Positions 38,059-49,964 of a stretch of 64,000 nt of DNA are shown piece by piece. A program made the position numbers and the translations under genes. The notes beneath the pieces were generated by a model. It ran no database searches. It saw only the letters and a program-made list of their open reading frames with translations, and had not been told where the DNA came from. This DNA is from Linum tenue (Eukaryota > Streptophyta > Magnoliopsida > Malpighiales > Linaceae): contig CAMGYJ010000005.1 of the NCBI GenBank assembly GCA_946122785.1, positions 60,648,200-60,712,199 on the forward strand, read 5' to 3'. Within the stretch, counting starts at the first letter, position 1, and each line of letters starts with the position of its first letter.

Positions 38059-39465
38059 TTGAAATTCAAATCTGTTTTGAAAGCATTTTACAGTATCTCG
38101 GGCCTTAAATGCAACCCTTCAAAATGTGAAATATATTTTGGAGGGGAGTCTGTTAAGTTTAAGAATACTGCTTTGTCTCTCTCGGGGTTCCAGGATGGTT
38201 CCTTGCCAGTGAGGTACTTGGGTTTGCCTCTACTCACAGGGAAGTTATCTTCAAAAGAAGTGGGTATTCTAGTTGATAAAATAACTAAGAGAATTCGATC
38301 ATGGCCTGCTAAGAAGCTTACATATGCTGGAAGATTGCAGTTGCTTAATTCTGTTTTATTGGGGATTGTTCAATATTGGATGCAGAATTTTGTCTTGCCC
38401 AAGCTGGTTCTCAAGAGGGTGCAGAAGCTCTGCTCGCAGTTTTTATGGCATGGCACTGATGAAGGTCGTGCAAAGGTAGCCTAGGATAAAATTGCCCTTC
38501 CAAAGAGGGAAGGTGGTCTGTGCGAATGCTTTGGTTGTTCCTCCTTAACTCAGGTACTCTCTGGGTGGCCTGGATGCGTGAATATAAGGGTAAGCAGAGG
38601 GATCTTTGGTCGATGAAGCCCCAGTTTAGTAGCTCTTGGACTTGGAGGAAGCTGCTAAAACTGAGACACACTGTTAGTCCCTGGCTACGCAGAGGAACTG
38701 AAGGAGTCTTCTGGGGATCTCGCCTGATGCACACATTCTCAGTCAAAACAGTGTGGGATTCACTTCGTAGTAGACAGCAAGAGGTCCAGTGGTATAGACT
38801 TATTTGGGGCACACCATGTCCTCCTCGATATAGTCTAATTGCTTGGCTTATTGTTAAGCATGCCATTGTGACTAAGACAAAACTGCAGCAGTGGGGGAAA
38901 ATTACTGATTCTTCCTGTGTTCTATGTGGGTCTGCAGCTGAGACTAGAGAGCATTTATTTATGCAGTGTATGTTCACGCGCAGAGTTGCCTTTACTCTGC
39001 GGTGCAAACTCTTGAATTTTTGGGATTGGGACTCAATGCTATCTGAGGTTTGTGTTATAGCTAGCCAAGGTACTTCTGGAAGTTGGCATGGGACGATTTG
39101 GTGCATGCTACTAGCATTTATTTGGAAAAAACGTTGTCTGCTGGTGCATGGAAAAACTAGTAGGGACCCTGAGGATGTTGCTTCTCTAATCAAAGCTGAG
39201 TTATGCTTTCTGGTGGCAGGAAATGTGGTGATGCGCAAGGAGCTGGAGACGATAGGATACCTTTAGATAGTTTACTCATACATTTGCAGGTTTTTTAGCA
39301 TTAAAAGTAGTATTGTATAGGCGGGTGGTCCTGGTTGACTTTTTTTTTGACAAACATCCTGGTTGACTTGTGAGGGACCATTTTGAGCGTTTTGGCTTTT
39401 CTCGTTGTATTGGCTTTTTTCACTTCATCAATACGAAAGAATCTGATTCAACGAAAAGAAAAAAA
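38059..39465 (+). pseudogene. LINE ORF2 3' part inside the MULE
   Basis: Starts within the RT thumb (FYSISGLKCNPSKCEIYF, LPVRYLGLPLLTG) and continues through QFLWHGTDEGRAKVA to a stop near 38482. It then resumes in another frame (38520-39266) through the zf-RVT module: HTFSVKTVWDSLR, WGTPCPPRYSLIAWLIV, CVLCGSAAETREHLFMQC. It ends with an A-rich tail (about 39455-39465). This is a 5'-truncated LINE with at least one disabling change. Confidence 0.85.
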
Positions 39466-39619
39466 ATTAAAATATAAAATAAATTTATATTTTTTGGATA
39501 TTTGAAAATTATAAATTTTATAAATTAACCAAAAATTAAAAAATTAAATTTTATAATTTAAAACATATTATATAAATTATAAATTTTTTTATGTGAAATA
39601 AAAAAAAATTCATTAAAAC

Positions 39620-40065
39620 CGGGCCACATAGGAATCCCTGCTGCACCTCTCGAACTTTAACAACGTTTTAAGTAGTAGGATTACAAACCTCTTCTATCTA
39701 CATTACTGCAAACTATCAAACTCTAACTGGAGGGCAGGATCTCCACTCACTCGATAGAGTACTTCCTCACGTATCAACTTGACCAACGTAGTAGGGTCTT
39801 TAATCACTCTTGACCCATACATCCGAGAGCACCTCTCACGCCAGATATGGCTCATAACAGCACTCCAAAATACTCTGCACAATCGTGACTTAGCACTCTG
39901 CGACTTCCATTCCTTTGCACACATACTACTGTCTCTTCCCAGCTCCCTACTACTGGGGGTGATTGACTCTTCATACACAGCTGCAACACAAACACCGAAT
40001 AAGAACAGTGCACAAGAAGATGATCTCTACTCTCCTTACCTCTAGGGCATAATAGACAGCAGCCG
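39620..40065 (-). pseudogene. Second LINE tail, opposite orientation
   Basis: On the minus strand: a CxLCP-type start near 40050, then SAKSRLCRVFWSAVMSHIWRERC and LIREEVLYRVSGDPALQLEFD, the end of a zf-RVT LINE protein. It is only about 150 codons and comes from a different LINE family from its neighbour. Confidence 0.75.
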
Positions 40066-40467
40066 GATATTTTTTAATTTTTGGGTAATTTTAAAAAATA
40101 TAAATAATTTGATAATTTTTTATTAATTTGTAAAATTTATCATTTTCAAATTACCCAAAATTTATAAAATTAAATTTATTTTATGTTTTTTTATAATTTA
40201 TTTTTGGTTAATTTGATAATAAATAATAAAAATTAGAAACATAATTTGAATTTTTTAATAATTTTTATGCTGACGAGGCAATGACATGGCGTGTTGACTA
40301 ACGGTCAATATTGTTGACCATCCAAATTGACGGTCAAACTATGTGTCGGCCAATTAAGTCTAGATATTACATAGTTGAGGCCAGGATGTTAATTTCTGAA
40401 ATCACAGACCAAAGTTGATTATATGTTCATAGTTGAGGCCAAAATAAGGTATTAACCCTACAAAATA

Positions 40468-42076
40468 TGTAATTATTCTACACCTTAAAATTATTTTATA
40501 ACTAATTAAAATTTCAAACGAACAGACCGTGGTGAAAGGTATCAAAATTCACAAATGTTGTTTGAATTTTAATTAAATGTGATTTACTTCAACATATGTC
40601 TATTTTTTTCACGACATTTGTTGAAATAGGCTAAAAAGGTTGTAAACGAATGCATCCATAATATATTATTCTATTAAAATTGTATACAAGAAAAAGGATT
40701 ATGTGAATCATAGCTATATTAAATTTATGTCTAAACTTTAAACCGAAGAATGCGTTAGATTAGGGAGACCATGAGAGAAAAACATGGCGAAATAATTTAT
40801 TTTTCTCATAAGTATGGTTATATAAGACATAAATATTTTTTGGATACGAACACCTACCAATAGTTGGAACACGGGTTGGGTCCGGTTCTACGGGTTGTGT
40901 AATCCAAAATCCAAACCCAACCCGAAAGAGGCGAGTTGTACAAAAAAAAACCATCACCCAACCCAAAACCTTCGTTTTAGCGATAAATACGGGTGGGTTA
41001 GATCGGGTTGGACAGGTGGTGCGATTTATTAGTGTGTTTGTTCACCCTATGTGAATGTGAAGGTGTTTGAAATTTGAAGCACTATCCGGCCAAGACAGGG
41101 TACCTTACTAGTCGCTAGTATTAGAACTTTGTTCACCAACTGTAAGGTGTGTGGTTGCGGTTGGGGCTCACTGCTCAGTGCCTCAGTCTGACAAGCAAGA
41201 AGCAAGCAAGGGTTAGCTTTGGCAGGCAACTAAAGCAAAGCAAAGCAAAAAGTCTACTCTTTAAGTCACAATCACCCCCAGTCCAGAGAAGCAGCTCTGC
41301 ATTTCTCTGCCAGCCTGCCTATTCCCAGCAATCCAAATTAGGAAAATGACGAGTGATTGCCCCACCATTTAAAATTTTCAATTAATCAAATAGACAAAAC
41401 AAAGGGTACCAAAACTCAAAACTCCCTCCTACTTGATATCTTCCATCTCATGTAAAATAGGTTCATATCATTTAGCAAGTAAAATAGCTTGACAGGTGGT
41501 ATAACTAATATATACCGATTCATGCCAATATAAATTTATTAAATAATGATTAACATATTTTTTATCAATTAACTTCACTCAAACAACATAATTTTACTTA
41601 AAGAACATAAATTGATCATACCCGTCATAACCGGTGGTGTTCACAAACCGAATTCATGACAGTAGGAATGACAACAATGTTGCCAAGTCTCTCCTTCACT
41701 CCCTCTCTGGCTCGTGACCTCACCCAGTTCCATTTCATGTCTCCGACTCTCCGGTCACTACCCAACGATTCCACCAAGATCCAGCTTAGGATAACCAAAT
41801 TATACTTGGCCGGAAAGCAATAACTAATAAGGACTCGGGGTATTACACCATAGAGTTACCACAAAGCTTACTACAAAGCATTAGTATGTTACTACTTACT
41901 ACTTTACTCAACCACTCTCGTTACAACTGAAAGAACCATAAACAACAAAAGTGACAAGAACCCAGAAACAAAAGAACGAAACTACCACCACCACCACCAT
42001 TAATAACAAGCCTACATAATACTACCATTTCGAAGCAGAGTAAGTGGAAATCGCCAGACACTGGTCTTCCCACCCG
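40468..42076. other. Intergenic, downstream of patellin
   Basis: 40468-40850 is AT-rich and empty. At 40860-41015 there are several acgggttggg/cccaaccc runs like those at 37760-37810, suggesting a decayed repeat. 41040-41350 is less AT-rich but has no gene that I can recognise. 41840-42076 is probably the 3' UTR of the minus-strand patellin gene. Confidence 0.45.
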
Positions 42077-43737
42077 TCAAACCATAGCAGATTTGCGGAC
42101 GAAGTAACGATAAGCAGCCACCTTCCTTCTCCTGGAGGCAGAGTTGTCCACTGACAGCACCATCTTCCCCGCTTCTCTCGCTGTATACGAGTTATGGATG
42201 GCCTCTTCGCTCGCGTTTACCTTCCTCTGCTTCTCCACAGCAATGGTGTAGCTTCCTTCCGCATTGGGGACAAACTCAGCGCTGTACTCCAATTCCCACC
42301 CTCCCACCACTATGTCCCACGTTATGGTCGCCCCCGCCTGCCAAAATCCACAGTTGTAGTGTAAAAATCTGGCATTCTACAGAACTGGAATTTCACTTTT
42401 TCCAGCGGGTAATGTGATCTCGGTTTACCTCAATCCCTTCGATCTGGATGTTCACCTTCTCTCCCCCTTTGATGGCGAACTCGGACGCTGGTTTCGGTGG
42501 GTCGTTGTGCAAATCGCCAGATCGACTCAGTCCTCCGTACTGGACTGGTACATCTTCCGGCCTAATGAATCTGTGAAAACAGAGAGGCCAGTTCGGTTAA
42601 CCAACAAACCAGGGGGAGAAATTGGTGGCATTTATTATAGTAGAGCAGCTTCCATGGACCACTAATGGAAATCTCCATACCAGAAAAACAGAATCGGATC
42701 CAGCAGAGAAGAAACAGTTTGAATTTAATCGAAGCAAAACAAACAGAACAGAGAGAGAAGAAGTCTCACTTGTACAGAGTCTCAGCAACATTCCCTTCTT
42801 TCGAGATGACGAACTTGCTCTTGGTCCGTTGAGTCAAGAACGGGCTGAACATCGAGTACAGAACGCTGAAGTACCACGGCACATTTATGAATATCTACAC
42901 GCGCAAAAGAAAACCCAGTTAGAGAAAGAAGAAGGAAGAAGCACCAAATAACAAATGGAAGAAAACCCACAAGTTTTTTTTTCATTTGCTAACCTTGCGA
43001 GCGACCATTTCAGGGTAGTTATCCTGGAACAAGGAGAGGATATGGTTGGAGGCGACACGAAGCTCTCTTTTGGGCATGTCCTTCATATCCGTAACTTGGA
43101 TAATGGAGTTCACTCCCCCGGGCTTGAAATGCAACAGATTAATCCCTCTTTCGAGGACTTGAACCCTCCATCTCAGGAACCTCTGAAGCTTCTCTTCGTC
43201 TCCAAACACCTTCTCGTACATCTCCTTGTCTTTGAAGACGCCATAGGCATTGTAGCAAACCGGGTGGCCTTCCCGGTCAAACCCTTGCATATAGGCCACC
43301 ACTCCTTCCAGTTGTTTGAACCCCAAATCCTCTTCCACCACGGAATCCGCACCGAATTCCTTCCGCCAGGCGAGGCATTTTTCGAGCATGGAGAGGGATT
43401 CGGGGACTTTGAAATCCCTAGCTCGGAGGAACTTGAGGAGGATGACTGTGGCCTTGTCGTCGGAGCTGAGAAGGTCGATTCCCCACATGGAGCAGGGGCC
43501 GCCAGCTGCGGCGGAGAGCTTGTCTTGGAGTTCTTGGAGGGCTTTTTTGTCGGAGGGTTTGAGGTTGGAGACCAAGTAGTTGTCCTCTTTGAAGGATGGA
43601 GTGCGGAGGGTGGCGGCCTCCATTAGGGAAGTTACCAAGCTCTTCTTGTACGGCTTCGGAGACGCGGCCGCGGCGGCGGCGTCGTGTGGGAAGTGGGGTT
43701 GCGGAGATGGAGATGGAGCTGCCGCTACTGCTTCCAT
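42077..43737 (-). CDS. Patellin (Sec14-like, CRAL-TRIO + GOLD), PATL6-like
   Basis: Phosphoinositide-binding membrane-trafficking protein. Four exons on the minus strand: 43737-42994, 42894-42770, 42570-42429 and 42337-42077, giving 423 residues with GT-AG introns. The chosen ATG gives MEAVAAAPSP; the frame is open to an ATG at 43929, but that extra stretch is low-complexity and family members start near the chosen site. Order: Ala/Pro-rich N-terminus; KKSLVTSLMEAATLRTPSFKED (31-52); helical CRAL-TRIO N-terminal part (LLKFLRARDFKVPESLSML); CRAL-TRIO lipid pocket (HPVCYNAYGVF, FKPGGVNSIIQVTD, IFINVPWYFSVLYSMF); GOLD domain at about 310-420, ending WELEYSAEFVPNAEGSY, LSVDNSASRRRKVAAYRY and SAMV. 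The length is usual for PATL6-type proteins, which lack the long acidic N-terminus of PATL1/2. Action at the plasma membrane or cell plate is inferred from the family. Confidence 0.93.
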
Positions 43738-44420
43738 TTTAGTGCGGATTTGGGGAGAAAAACGCAATGGGGAATTGCTAATGGGGGAAGGAAGGTTAGA
43801 GAGAGAGAGAGAGCTAATGTGGTGCTGGTGAAGCCTGAAAAAGGAAGGAAACAGAGGGTGAGAAAGCAGGAAAAAGTGAAACGGAGAGAGAGGGGAAGGG
43901 AAGGCTTGAGCCTGGGCGTGGGGAAGCACAAATGGCAGAGGGAAGAAGAAGAAGAAGGGAAAGGGGAAGTGGGCAGTAAGGAGAATTTGAATTGCGCGAA
44001 AAGTGGCGAGTGGGTTTCACTTCACTTCACTCCACTCACGGTTTTGTTGATATTTTTTCTTTTTCTTTTTCTTTTTCTTTTATTTTCTCTCCATTTAATA
44101 TTTTCGTATTTTTGTGAGGTGATCAGAGCCGACCGGGATTGTTGATTGCGTAAATCTTGGGGTGTCAACAAAAGTCCAAGGTACCAACCCAACTTATTTT
44201 AATCGACGTGGATTTATTTCCAATATTTAATTACAAACTCCTCATTATATATATATATGATTGTTTTGCGGAAAAAATAAATAATATTAGGCTGCAGTTT
44301 TTATTAAATATATTCTAAGTATGCTTGTATGTAGAATACAACAATTTTTTTCCCTCATTTAAACACGGAATTCAATAATTCATGTATTGAAAACGGAAAT
44401 TATGCATACGGAATCCTTTA
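43738..44420 (-). promoter_or_regulatory. Patellin leader and promoter region
   Basis: Contains a GA-repeat (43798-43814) and pyrimidine-rich runs at 44045-44085 (read on +). No single clear TATA box was identified. The Harbinger element begins at 44421, about 680 bp upstream of the start codon. Confidence 0.4.
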
Positions 44421-45378
44421 GGGGTCGTTTGGATTGATTGTTTGAGGGTGTTATTTGGGCCCAAATAACACAAAATGTGTTATTTGAGCACAAGTAACAT
44501 GTTTGGATGGAGTAAAATTGGTGTGTTATTTGGAGTGTGTTATTGTGAGAATAACACATTTGTGGTGTTTGCCAAATAACTGAGGGGGGCCAGGTATTGT
44601 CCAAACACCACATTCTTGTATTTTTCATTCCGATTCTATCCTCATTATTTTATTGCTAAACCCATACTACCCTTGCTTTATCTGCAGCACCTTTTCACTT
44701 TCCTTCTCCAAAGAAAAACGAATATGCTCTTCTGACTTGTCTTCTCCATATCTCTTTTCTTATCGAAACCCAAGCAGCTGAAGCAAAGGGAGCATAGTCA
44801 CCGTCTGATTTTGCGTTCGTCGACGTTGGCGTAGGTTTAGACAACTCGTTTGGTGGTGCTGCGTTCTACGCAGAAAGCATCTGAAGTATCAGGTATGCCT
44901 TCTCGTTCCAAAGGAAAATAGGGTTTGCTCCAATCGGAACTTCCCCAATAATGATCGATCCTTCCTTTTTGCTTCTTTGGAGATTGGTATTTGTTTCTTC
45001 TTCCAAAATATTGTGATTATTTTATAATTGTTAGGTAGGTGAAAATGGCTTCTCTCAATAGTTAATCCAACCTCTTGGAACGAGATATCTCTTCCAAAGA
45101 TGATAGTCCCATAATTGATTAAATGGGTGTTCTTTTGTTTATTATTTGTTGGTTGATTGGAATTATATGTGTAGTTGGCCAATGAAGTGACCCGAAGTTT
45201 GTTATCTGCTTTCTCTCGAATGGAATTTTGTTTGTTAGCTTGTGATTGCTTGTCTGGGTAATTTGTGAAGGCATTGAACTTGTATGAATGATATAGCATA
45301 GGGTTGGATGTTTGGTTTCGTCAATTGCCTGTGAATATGTAACTGATAAAGTGTCTCTTTATTTTTCATATAATAGGG

Positions 45379-46783
45379 ATGGCACGGTTACCTACCTTGT
45401 CTCCAACACGTAGGCTTCATGTGGTAGCAGCAATTAGCTCTTTCCTAAACTTGATTATGATTTACGTAAATTTAGGTATGGGATTAGCCGAGCTCATAGA
45501 AAAACGAAAATCTAACCCAAGACTTGGTAGGCAGCCCATGGACACCGACTTAGTTAGACATTATGACAGGCAAAGACACCTTGAACTGGCAATCCGTAGG
45601 AGTGACACATATGCGTATGATAGGGTTAGGATGAACCGAACCCTATTCAACTCTTTCTGTCACCTTCTTATTACTGTAGGAGGATTGAAAAGAACTAGGA
45701 ATGTTGACATAGATGAGATGGTTTACACCTTTCTTCGCACTATTTCTCACAACGAGAAGAACAGAACTTTAATACTCAATTTGCGACGATCGGGAGAGAC
45801 CATTTCTCGCTCTATACATCGGGTGCTAAGGGCTGTCATTCGCCTAAATGATATGTTAATGAAGAAGCCTGTCCCGATTCCTGAAAACTCTACCGATAGT
45901 AGATGGAAATATTTCAAGGTTGGTTTGGACATTTTTTTAAACTGGTTTACTCAATACTTAAAAGTTGGTTTCATTCGATCTTTAAAATGGTTATTCTTGT
46001 GTGTTATAGAGTTTTTTAGGAGCCCTAGATGGTACTCATGTACGTGTTCGTCCATTGAAAGAGGACCGATCTAGATATCGAGACAGAGAAGGGAAACTTT
46101 CTATGAATGTGTTGGGGGTGTGCACTCCAAATTTGGAGTTCATCTACTGTCTTTCCGGGTGGGAAGGTTCTGCCCATGATGGAAGGGTCTTACGAGATGC
46201 CTTGACAAGGCAAAATTGTTTTACTGTCCAACAAGGTAAATGATAGTATTAGGTTAACGTACAAGTTTACTTAATAAAAAAAAGAAACCCCTCTAAACAA
46301 ACTGATTTTGGTGTGTATTGTTTTACTATAGGCTGTTACTATCTTTGTGATGCTGGTTATGCAAATAGTCCTGGATTTTTGACCCCATACCGTGGTCAAA
46401 GGTACCACCTCAAAGAATGGGGTGTTAATCCACCTGAAACTGCCGAAGAGTTCTATAATATGAAGCATTCATCAGCTAGGAATGTCATAGAACGCATTTT
46501 TGGGATTTTAAAAATGCGATGGGCTATTCTAAGAGACTCATCATGGTTCACTCCGCGTGAGGTTGCTCGAATTGTGGTTGCATGTTGCATTATACACAAC
46601 TTCATCAAGAGGGAACAAGGAGCCGATCAATTTGAGAGAACATATCAAGATGAAGAACCGGAACATCATCCTTCAACTGGGGTTGAGACAGTTGATACTT
46701 GCAGCATGCATCCTTGTCCGGAATGGACACAATATAGGAACCAAATAGCAATTTCCATGTGGGAAAATAGGCCTAATAGATGA
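45379..46783 (+). CDS. PIF/Harbinger DDE transposase
   Basis: Cuts and rejoins transposon ends. Three exons with GT-AG introns in phase: 45379-45918, 46010-46235 and 46332-46783, giving 405 residues. The N-terminal helical part (RNVDIDEMVYTFLRTISHNEKN, GETISRSIHRVLRAV) is typical of HARBI1-like nucleases. The catalytic triad is complete: Asp187 in GALDGTH, Asp262 in CDAGYAN, Glu309 in NVIERIFG. Further family marks are GWEGSAHDGRVLRDAL, KMRWAIL and CCIIHNFI. The ATG directly follows an AT-rich leader with a polypyrimidine-tract/AG-like sequence, so a leader intron is possible. Partner of the downstream MYB-like protein, which in this superfamily is needed for nuclear entry and end binding. 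Confidence 0.93.
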
Positions 46784-46994
46784 AAAAGTCCCCTATTAAT
46801 GTGATGTTTCTGTGACCTTAATTATGTACTGAAGTTTGTATGGTATGGTCCTTGTTTATGGTTATTGAAGTTTGTACTTAAATATGTGAATGTTGGATGT
46901 TCTTTCTGTTACTATCTTGGAGGGGATGTTCTTTACTAGGTGATTGCAACATATTTTTCATTATACATACAACTTACACTTTTGTCTAGTAGGT

Positions 46995-48143
46995 ATGGGA
47001 AAGAAGAGGAAAGTTGTAGACAATGCTGGTGGTCCTTCACGGGAGTATAATGTGTGGGATTCCAAACACGACGAGCCTTTTCTGCAGTGTTTATTGGAAC
47101 TAACTGAGAAAGGGCAGATTAGTGACGGCACATGCAAGAATGGTGCATACAAGGAACTAGAACGTATGATGGAAGCCAAAGTGCCTGGTTGTGGAGTGAA
47201 GTCGAAACCCACGATTCTGAATAAGTTCAAGAAGTGGAAACAGAAGTATCATGCCACCGTTGAGATGCGTTTGGTAAGCGGGTGGGGTTGGGACCCTATA
47301 CGCTGCCATATATTGGCTGATGACAAGTCCTTTGATGACTATGTGAAGGTAATTGTTTTTATTTTTTTTGTTTATTGTATCTTTTAGTGACTGTCAATGT
47401 GAATTTTCCATTAAATGTCTCACACTGTATGTTGGGGGTAGTTTCTTAGATGGTAGGTTTGTATTTATGAAGGCCTTTACATCTATAAATGCTACCACTA
47501 TTTGCTTTACAAGCTGCATGTGTTTGTTTTACAGGTCCATACACACTGCAAGGGAATGAACAAAAAACCATTTCCACAATTTTGGGCACTCGAGCCAGTG
47601 TTTGCCAAAGGTCGTGCTAATGGTGAAACTGGGTTCACCGGGAATGATGGAAACTCGTCCAATACTAGCGCTGAAGGTGAAGAGCCGCAACCCGAATGCT
47701 TTGAGGAGTCTGTCCCTTTTCATGTCGAGGACTTCAACATTGACACTACAGAGGAAGTAATGGCGGATATCATAAATGAAGGGGTTGAAGCTCGTAACTG
47801 CAGCAAGAGGAAGCACTCATCAAAGCCTAATTCGACAAAAAAGAAGAAGAAAGGGCAAGCCGATGATAGTACCTCTGAAGTTGCAGCTGAGATGAGAGAG
47901 ATGAGGCCACTCATAGACCGATCAGCTGAGACGATTGCTCGCGCTTTGGGTGAGAGAGAGTTGCAGAACAGTATGCGACTCGATTTGATGAAGAATTTAG
48001 AGAAGCTAGAGGGTCTTACCAGGTCTCAAATGGTACTTGCTTGCAGAAGGCTTAACAACAGTCTGGGAGACTTGAAGACCTTCTATAATATGGAAACAGA
48101 TGAGGACAAGATGACCCTTGTGCTTGATATTCTGTCTATGTGA
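46995..48143 (+). CDS. MYB/SANT-like ORF1 protein of the Harbinger element
   Basis: Two exons, 46995-47348 and 47535-48143, in phase, giving 320 residues. The N-terminal 110 residues are a Myb/SANT-like DNA-binding domain (VWDSKHDEPFLQCLLELTEKG, NKFKKWKQKYHATVEM, GWGWDPIRCHILAD), the type found in plant 'L10-interacting MYB domain' proteins and in Harbinger ORF1. An acidic middle follows, then a nuclear-localisation-like KKKKK tract (residues 230-240) and a helical C-terminus (MREMRPLIDRSAETIARAL .. MTLVLDILSM). In the superfamily this protein binds subterminal repeats and recruits the transposase. It is intact and lies about 210 bp after the transposase stop. Confidence 0.9.
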
Positions 48144-48793
48144 AGATGTGGTTTGCTTGTCTTAGGATTAGTGATGTCTTTGTCCAGTTTGCAAAGAGTC
48201 TTTTGCCTATGTATCTGTCATTATAAAGCACTTGTAATGACAGTCTTTGCAAACCTATGACAAGCATCTATTTTGTGAAGTGCTAGATGGTTTAGAAAAC
48301 AGAAACTTATGGTAGATATGGTGTAAATGGAATGGAAATGCATATATTTATATAAATTGCAGCTTGTGTTTTTCTTTTTTAGGGATTGTTGCTTTACTCT
48401 GTTGGCATACGTATGAATCTTTCTAGGATTGTAGCCCCCAGTTTGGCTTACTGTAAATGAATGATGAATGGAGGTAGAAACAAAATATTGAGGAGAAGAT
48501 GGAGAAACAGAAGCTAGAACACACTTTTGTTGGGAACTCTCGATGAACAAGTGTATGAAGGGATCAATTGTGTGCTTTAATTTTTTTACATCTTTACAAA
48601 GGGTAGTTTGGTATTTTCTAAGTTTGTGTACCAAATAGCACATCACAAAATAACACATCTCTAATCCTTCCCAAACATGATATTTGGAACAAATATCATA
48701 TACCAAATAACAAGTATTTGACTATGTGGTATTTGCTAGGTATTTGGCCTCAAATAACAGGTTTTTCAAATCATCAATCCAAACGACCCCTTA

Positions 48794-49038
48794 GAGATTT
48801 AGTATCTATATTTCATTCAATGTGTAGTCCATGCATTCTTTATTTCCTTTATGTTTTCTAAACAATATGAATTCCTAAAATGCAAACATTCTTTGTATTC
48901 GCACAATCTTAGTACTACAGATGACAATGAGATGGATTTGCCTAAACCATCTCCATCCTCGTTTTTAAATATCCAATTCCAAACCCATAGGGCCCCATGC
49001 ACATGCGGAGAAGTTTTTGCAAACTCATTCCAATACAC
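48794..49038. other. Spacer between two transposons
   Basis: No gene or repeat structure recognised. Confidence 0.4.
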
Positions 49039-49473
49039 GTGGGTTGGGGAGCGGATCCCCTCAGTAACCAATACCTCAGTAACCATCAGTAACCCCTTTC
49101 CCTGGCCCCCACGTGTCAGCTTTTTCTTTTTATTTAAAAAAAATACGGAGGGGCACTAAGGTAAAATTGCACCCCCTATTTAATGATGTCTCTGACGCGC
49201 TGACGCGCTGACGCTGACCAGATCACATCAGCGCCTTCTCTCTCCTCAAACAACCTTTAATTTTCCTTCTCTTAATCTTTAACGGACGATTTCTCACTCG
49301 TTTTAAGTCGGAATTTAATTTTTTTGCACAGTTAGATCAGATTAATTGTGCTCTTCAAAATGATATCCACTTTGATATTTTTCAGACATAAAAAAATTTG
49401 TCAGTTATTACCAGTCTATACCATATGGTAATGACTGGTATTGACCATACCATATGGTATGAAAAAATTTGTC

Positions 49474-49590
49474 ACATCAATATATATTACGTTACCACCA
49501 AATACCATATGGTATAGTGTGGTAATATCAATATATATTTCGTTACCACCCAATACCATATGGTATAGTGTGGTAATATCAACATATGGT
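49474..49590. repeat. Tandem copies of a palindromic unit of about 54 bp
   Basis: Units of the form atcaatatatatt(a/t)cgttaccacc.aataccatatggtatagtgtggtaat, each internally self-complementary around CATATG. A third unit (about 49765-49990) is the one expanded by the array at 49787-49964. Confidence 0.8.
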
Positions 49591-49786
49591 AAATCTAACT
49601 ACCATACAATGCCAACATAGTAGAACATGATTAATCGAATGAACACAAATTAATTGTAATTACCATACAATACCACATGGTATGAGAAGTTAAAACCATA
49701 TAAAAATAATATAAATCTAATTACAACCCTTTTACGACCATAGTAAAACACGATATCCATAAAAATACATTTCGTTACCACACTTT

Positions 49787-49964
49787 ACCATATGGTATAC
49801 ATTTTACCATATGGTATAGACACATTACCATATGGTATAGACACTTTACCATATGGTATATACACATTACCATATGGTATAGACACATTACCATATGGTA
49901 TATACAAATTACCATATGGTATAGACACATTACCATATGGTATATACACATTACCATATGGTAT
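49787..49964. repeat. Nine palindromes ACCATATGGTAT at 21-bp spacing
   Basis: Copies start at 49787, 49806, 49827, 49848, 49869, 49890, 49911, 49932 and 49953. Spacing is 21 bp except for the first (19 bp). Spacers are agacacatt, tacacatt or similar. Both strands are open and would read a heptapeptide repeat of the LPYGIDT type, which is a by-product of the palindrome. Confidence 0.95.

Larger units (their letters stand above)
37808..40467. mobile_element. Mutator-like element with 9-bp TSD and LINE cargo
   Basis: The element spans 37817-40458, flanked by TACAAAATA on both sides (37808-37816 and 40459-40467). Inverted termini start ggtttaataccttattgtgg / gggttaataccttattttgg and remain similar for over 200 bp. 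They include gttgaccgttagtcaacacg and a gacgaggcaatgacatgg motif. No transposase is present; the interior is two LINE tails facing each other. AT-rich spacers separate the cargo from the termini. Confidence 0.9.
44418..48793 (+). mobile_element. PIF/Harbinger transposon, apparently autonomous, with TTA duplication
   Basis: The element is 44421-48790, flanked by TTA (44418-44420 and 48791-48793). Inverted termini ggggtcgtttggattgattg / its near complement, followed by subterminal caaataaca-type repeats on both sides. It holds the two standard genes of the superfamily in the same direction, transposase first and MYB-like protein second, and both splice into uninterrupted frames. Nothing disabling was seen. 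Confidence 0.93.

Noticed and set aside
38411..39238. 275-codon minus-strand frame
   Set aside because: It is antisense to the LINE zf-RVT sequence on the plus strand and is explained by it.
42955..43626. Long plus-strand open frame (223 codons) across the patellin gene
   Set aside because: It is the antisense of the first patellin exon and has no protein-like features; the minus-strand frame matches the family along its whole length.
49787..49964. CRISPR-like appearance of the repeat array
   Set aside because: The spacers are 9-bp near-identical words, the repeat is a 12-bp palindrome, and the context is a plant transposon. It is a tandem repeat, not a CRISPR array.
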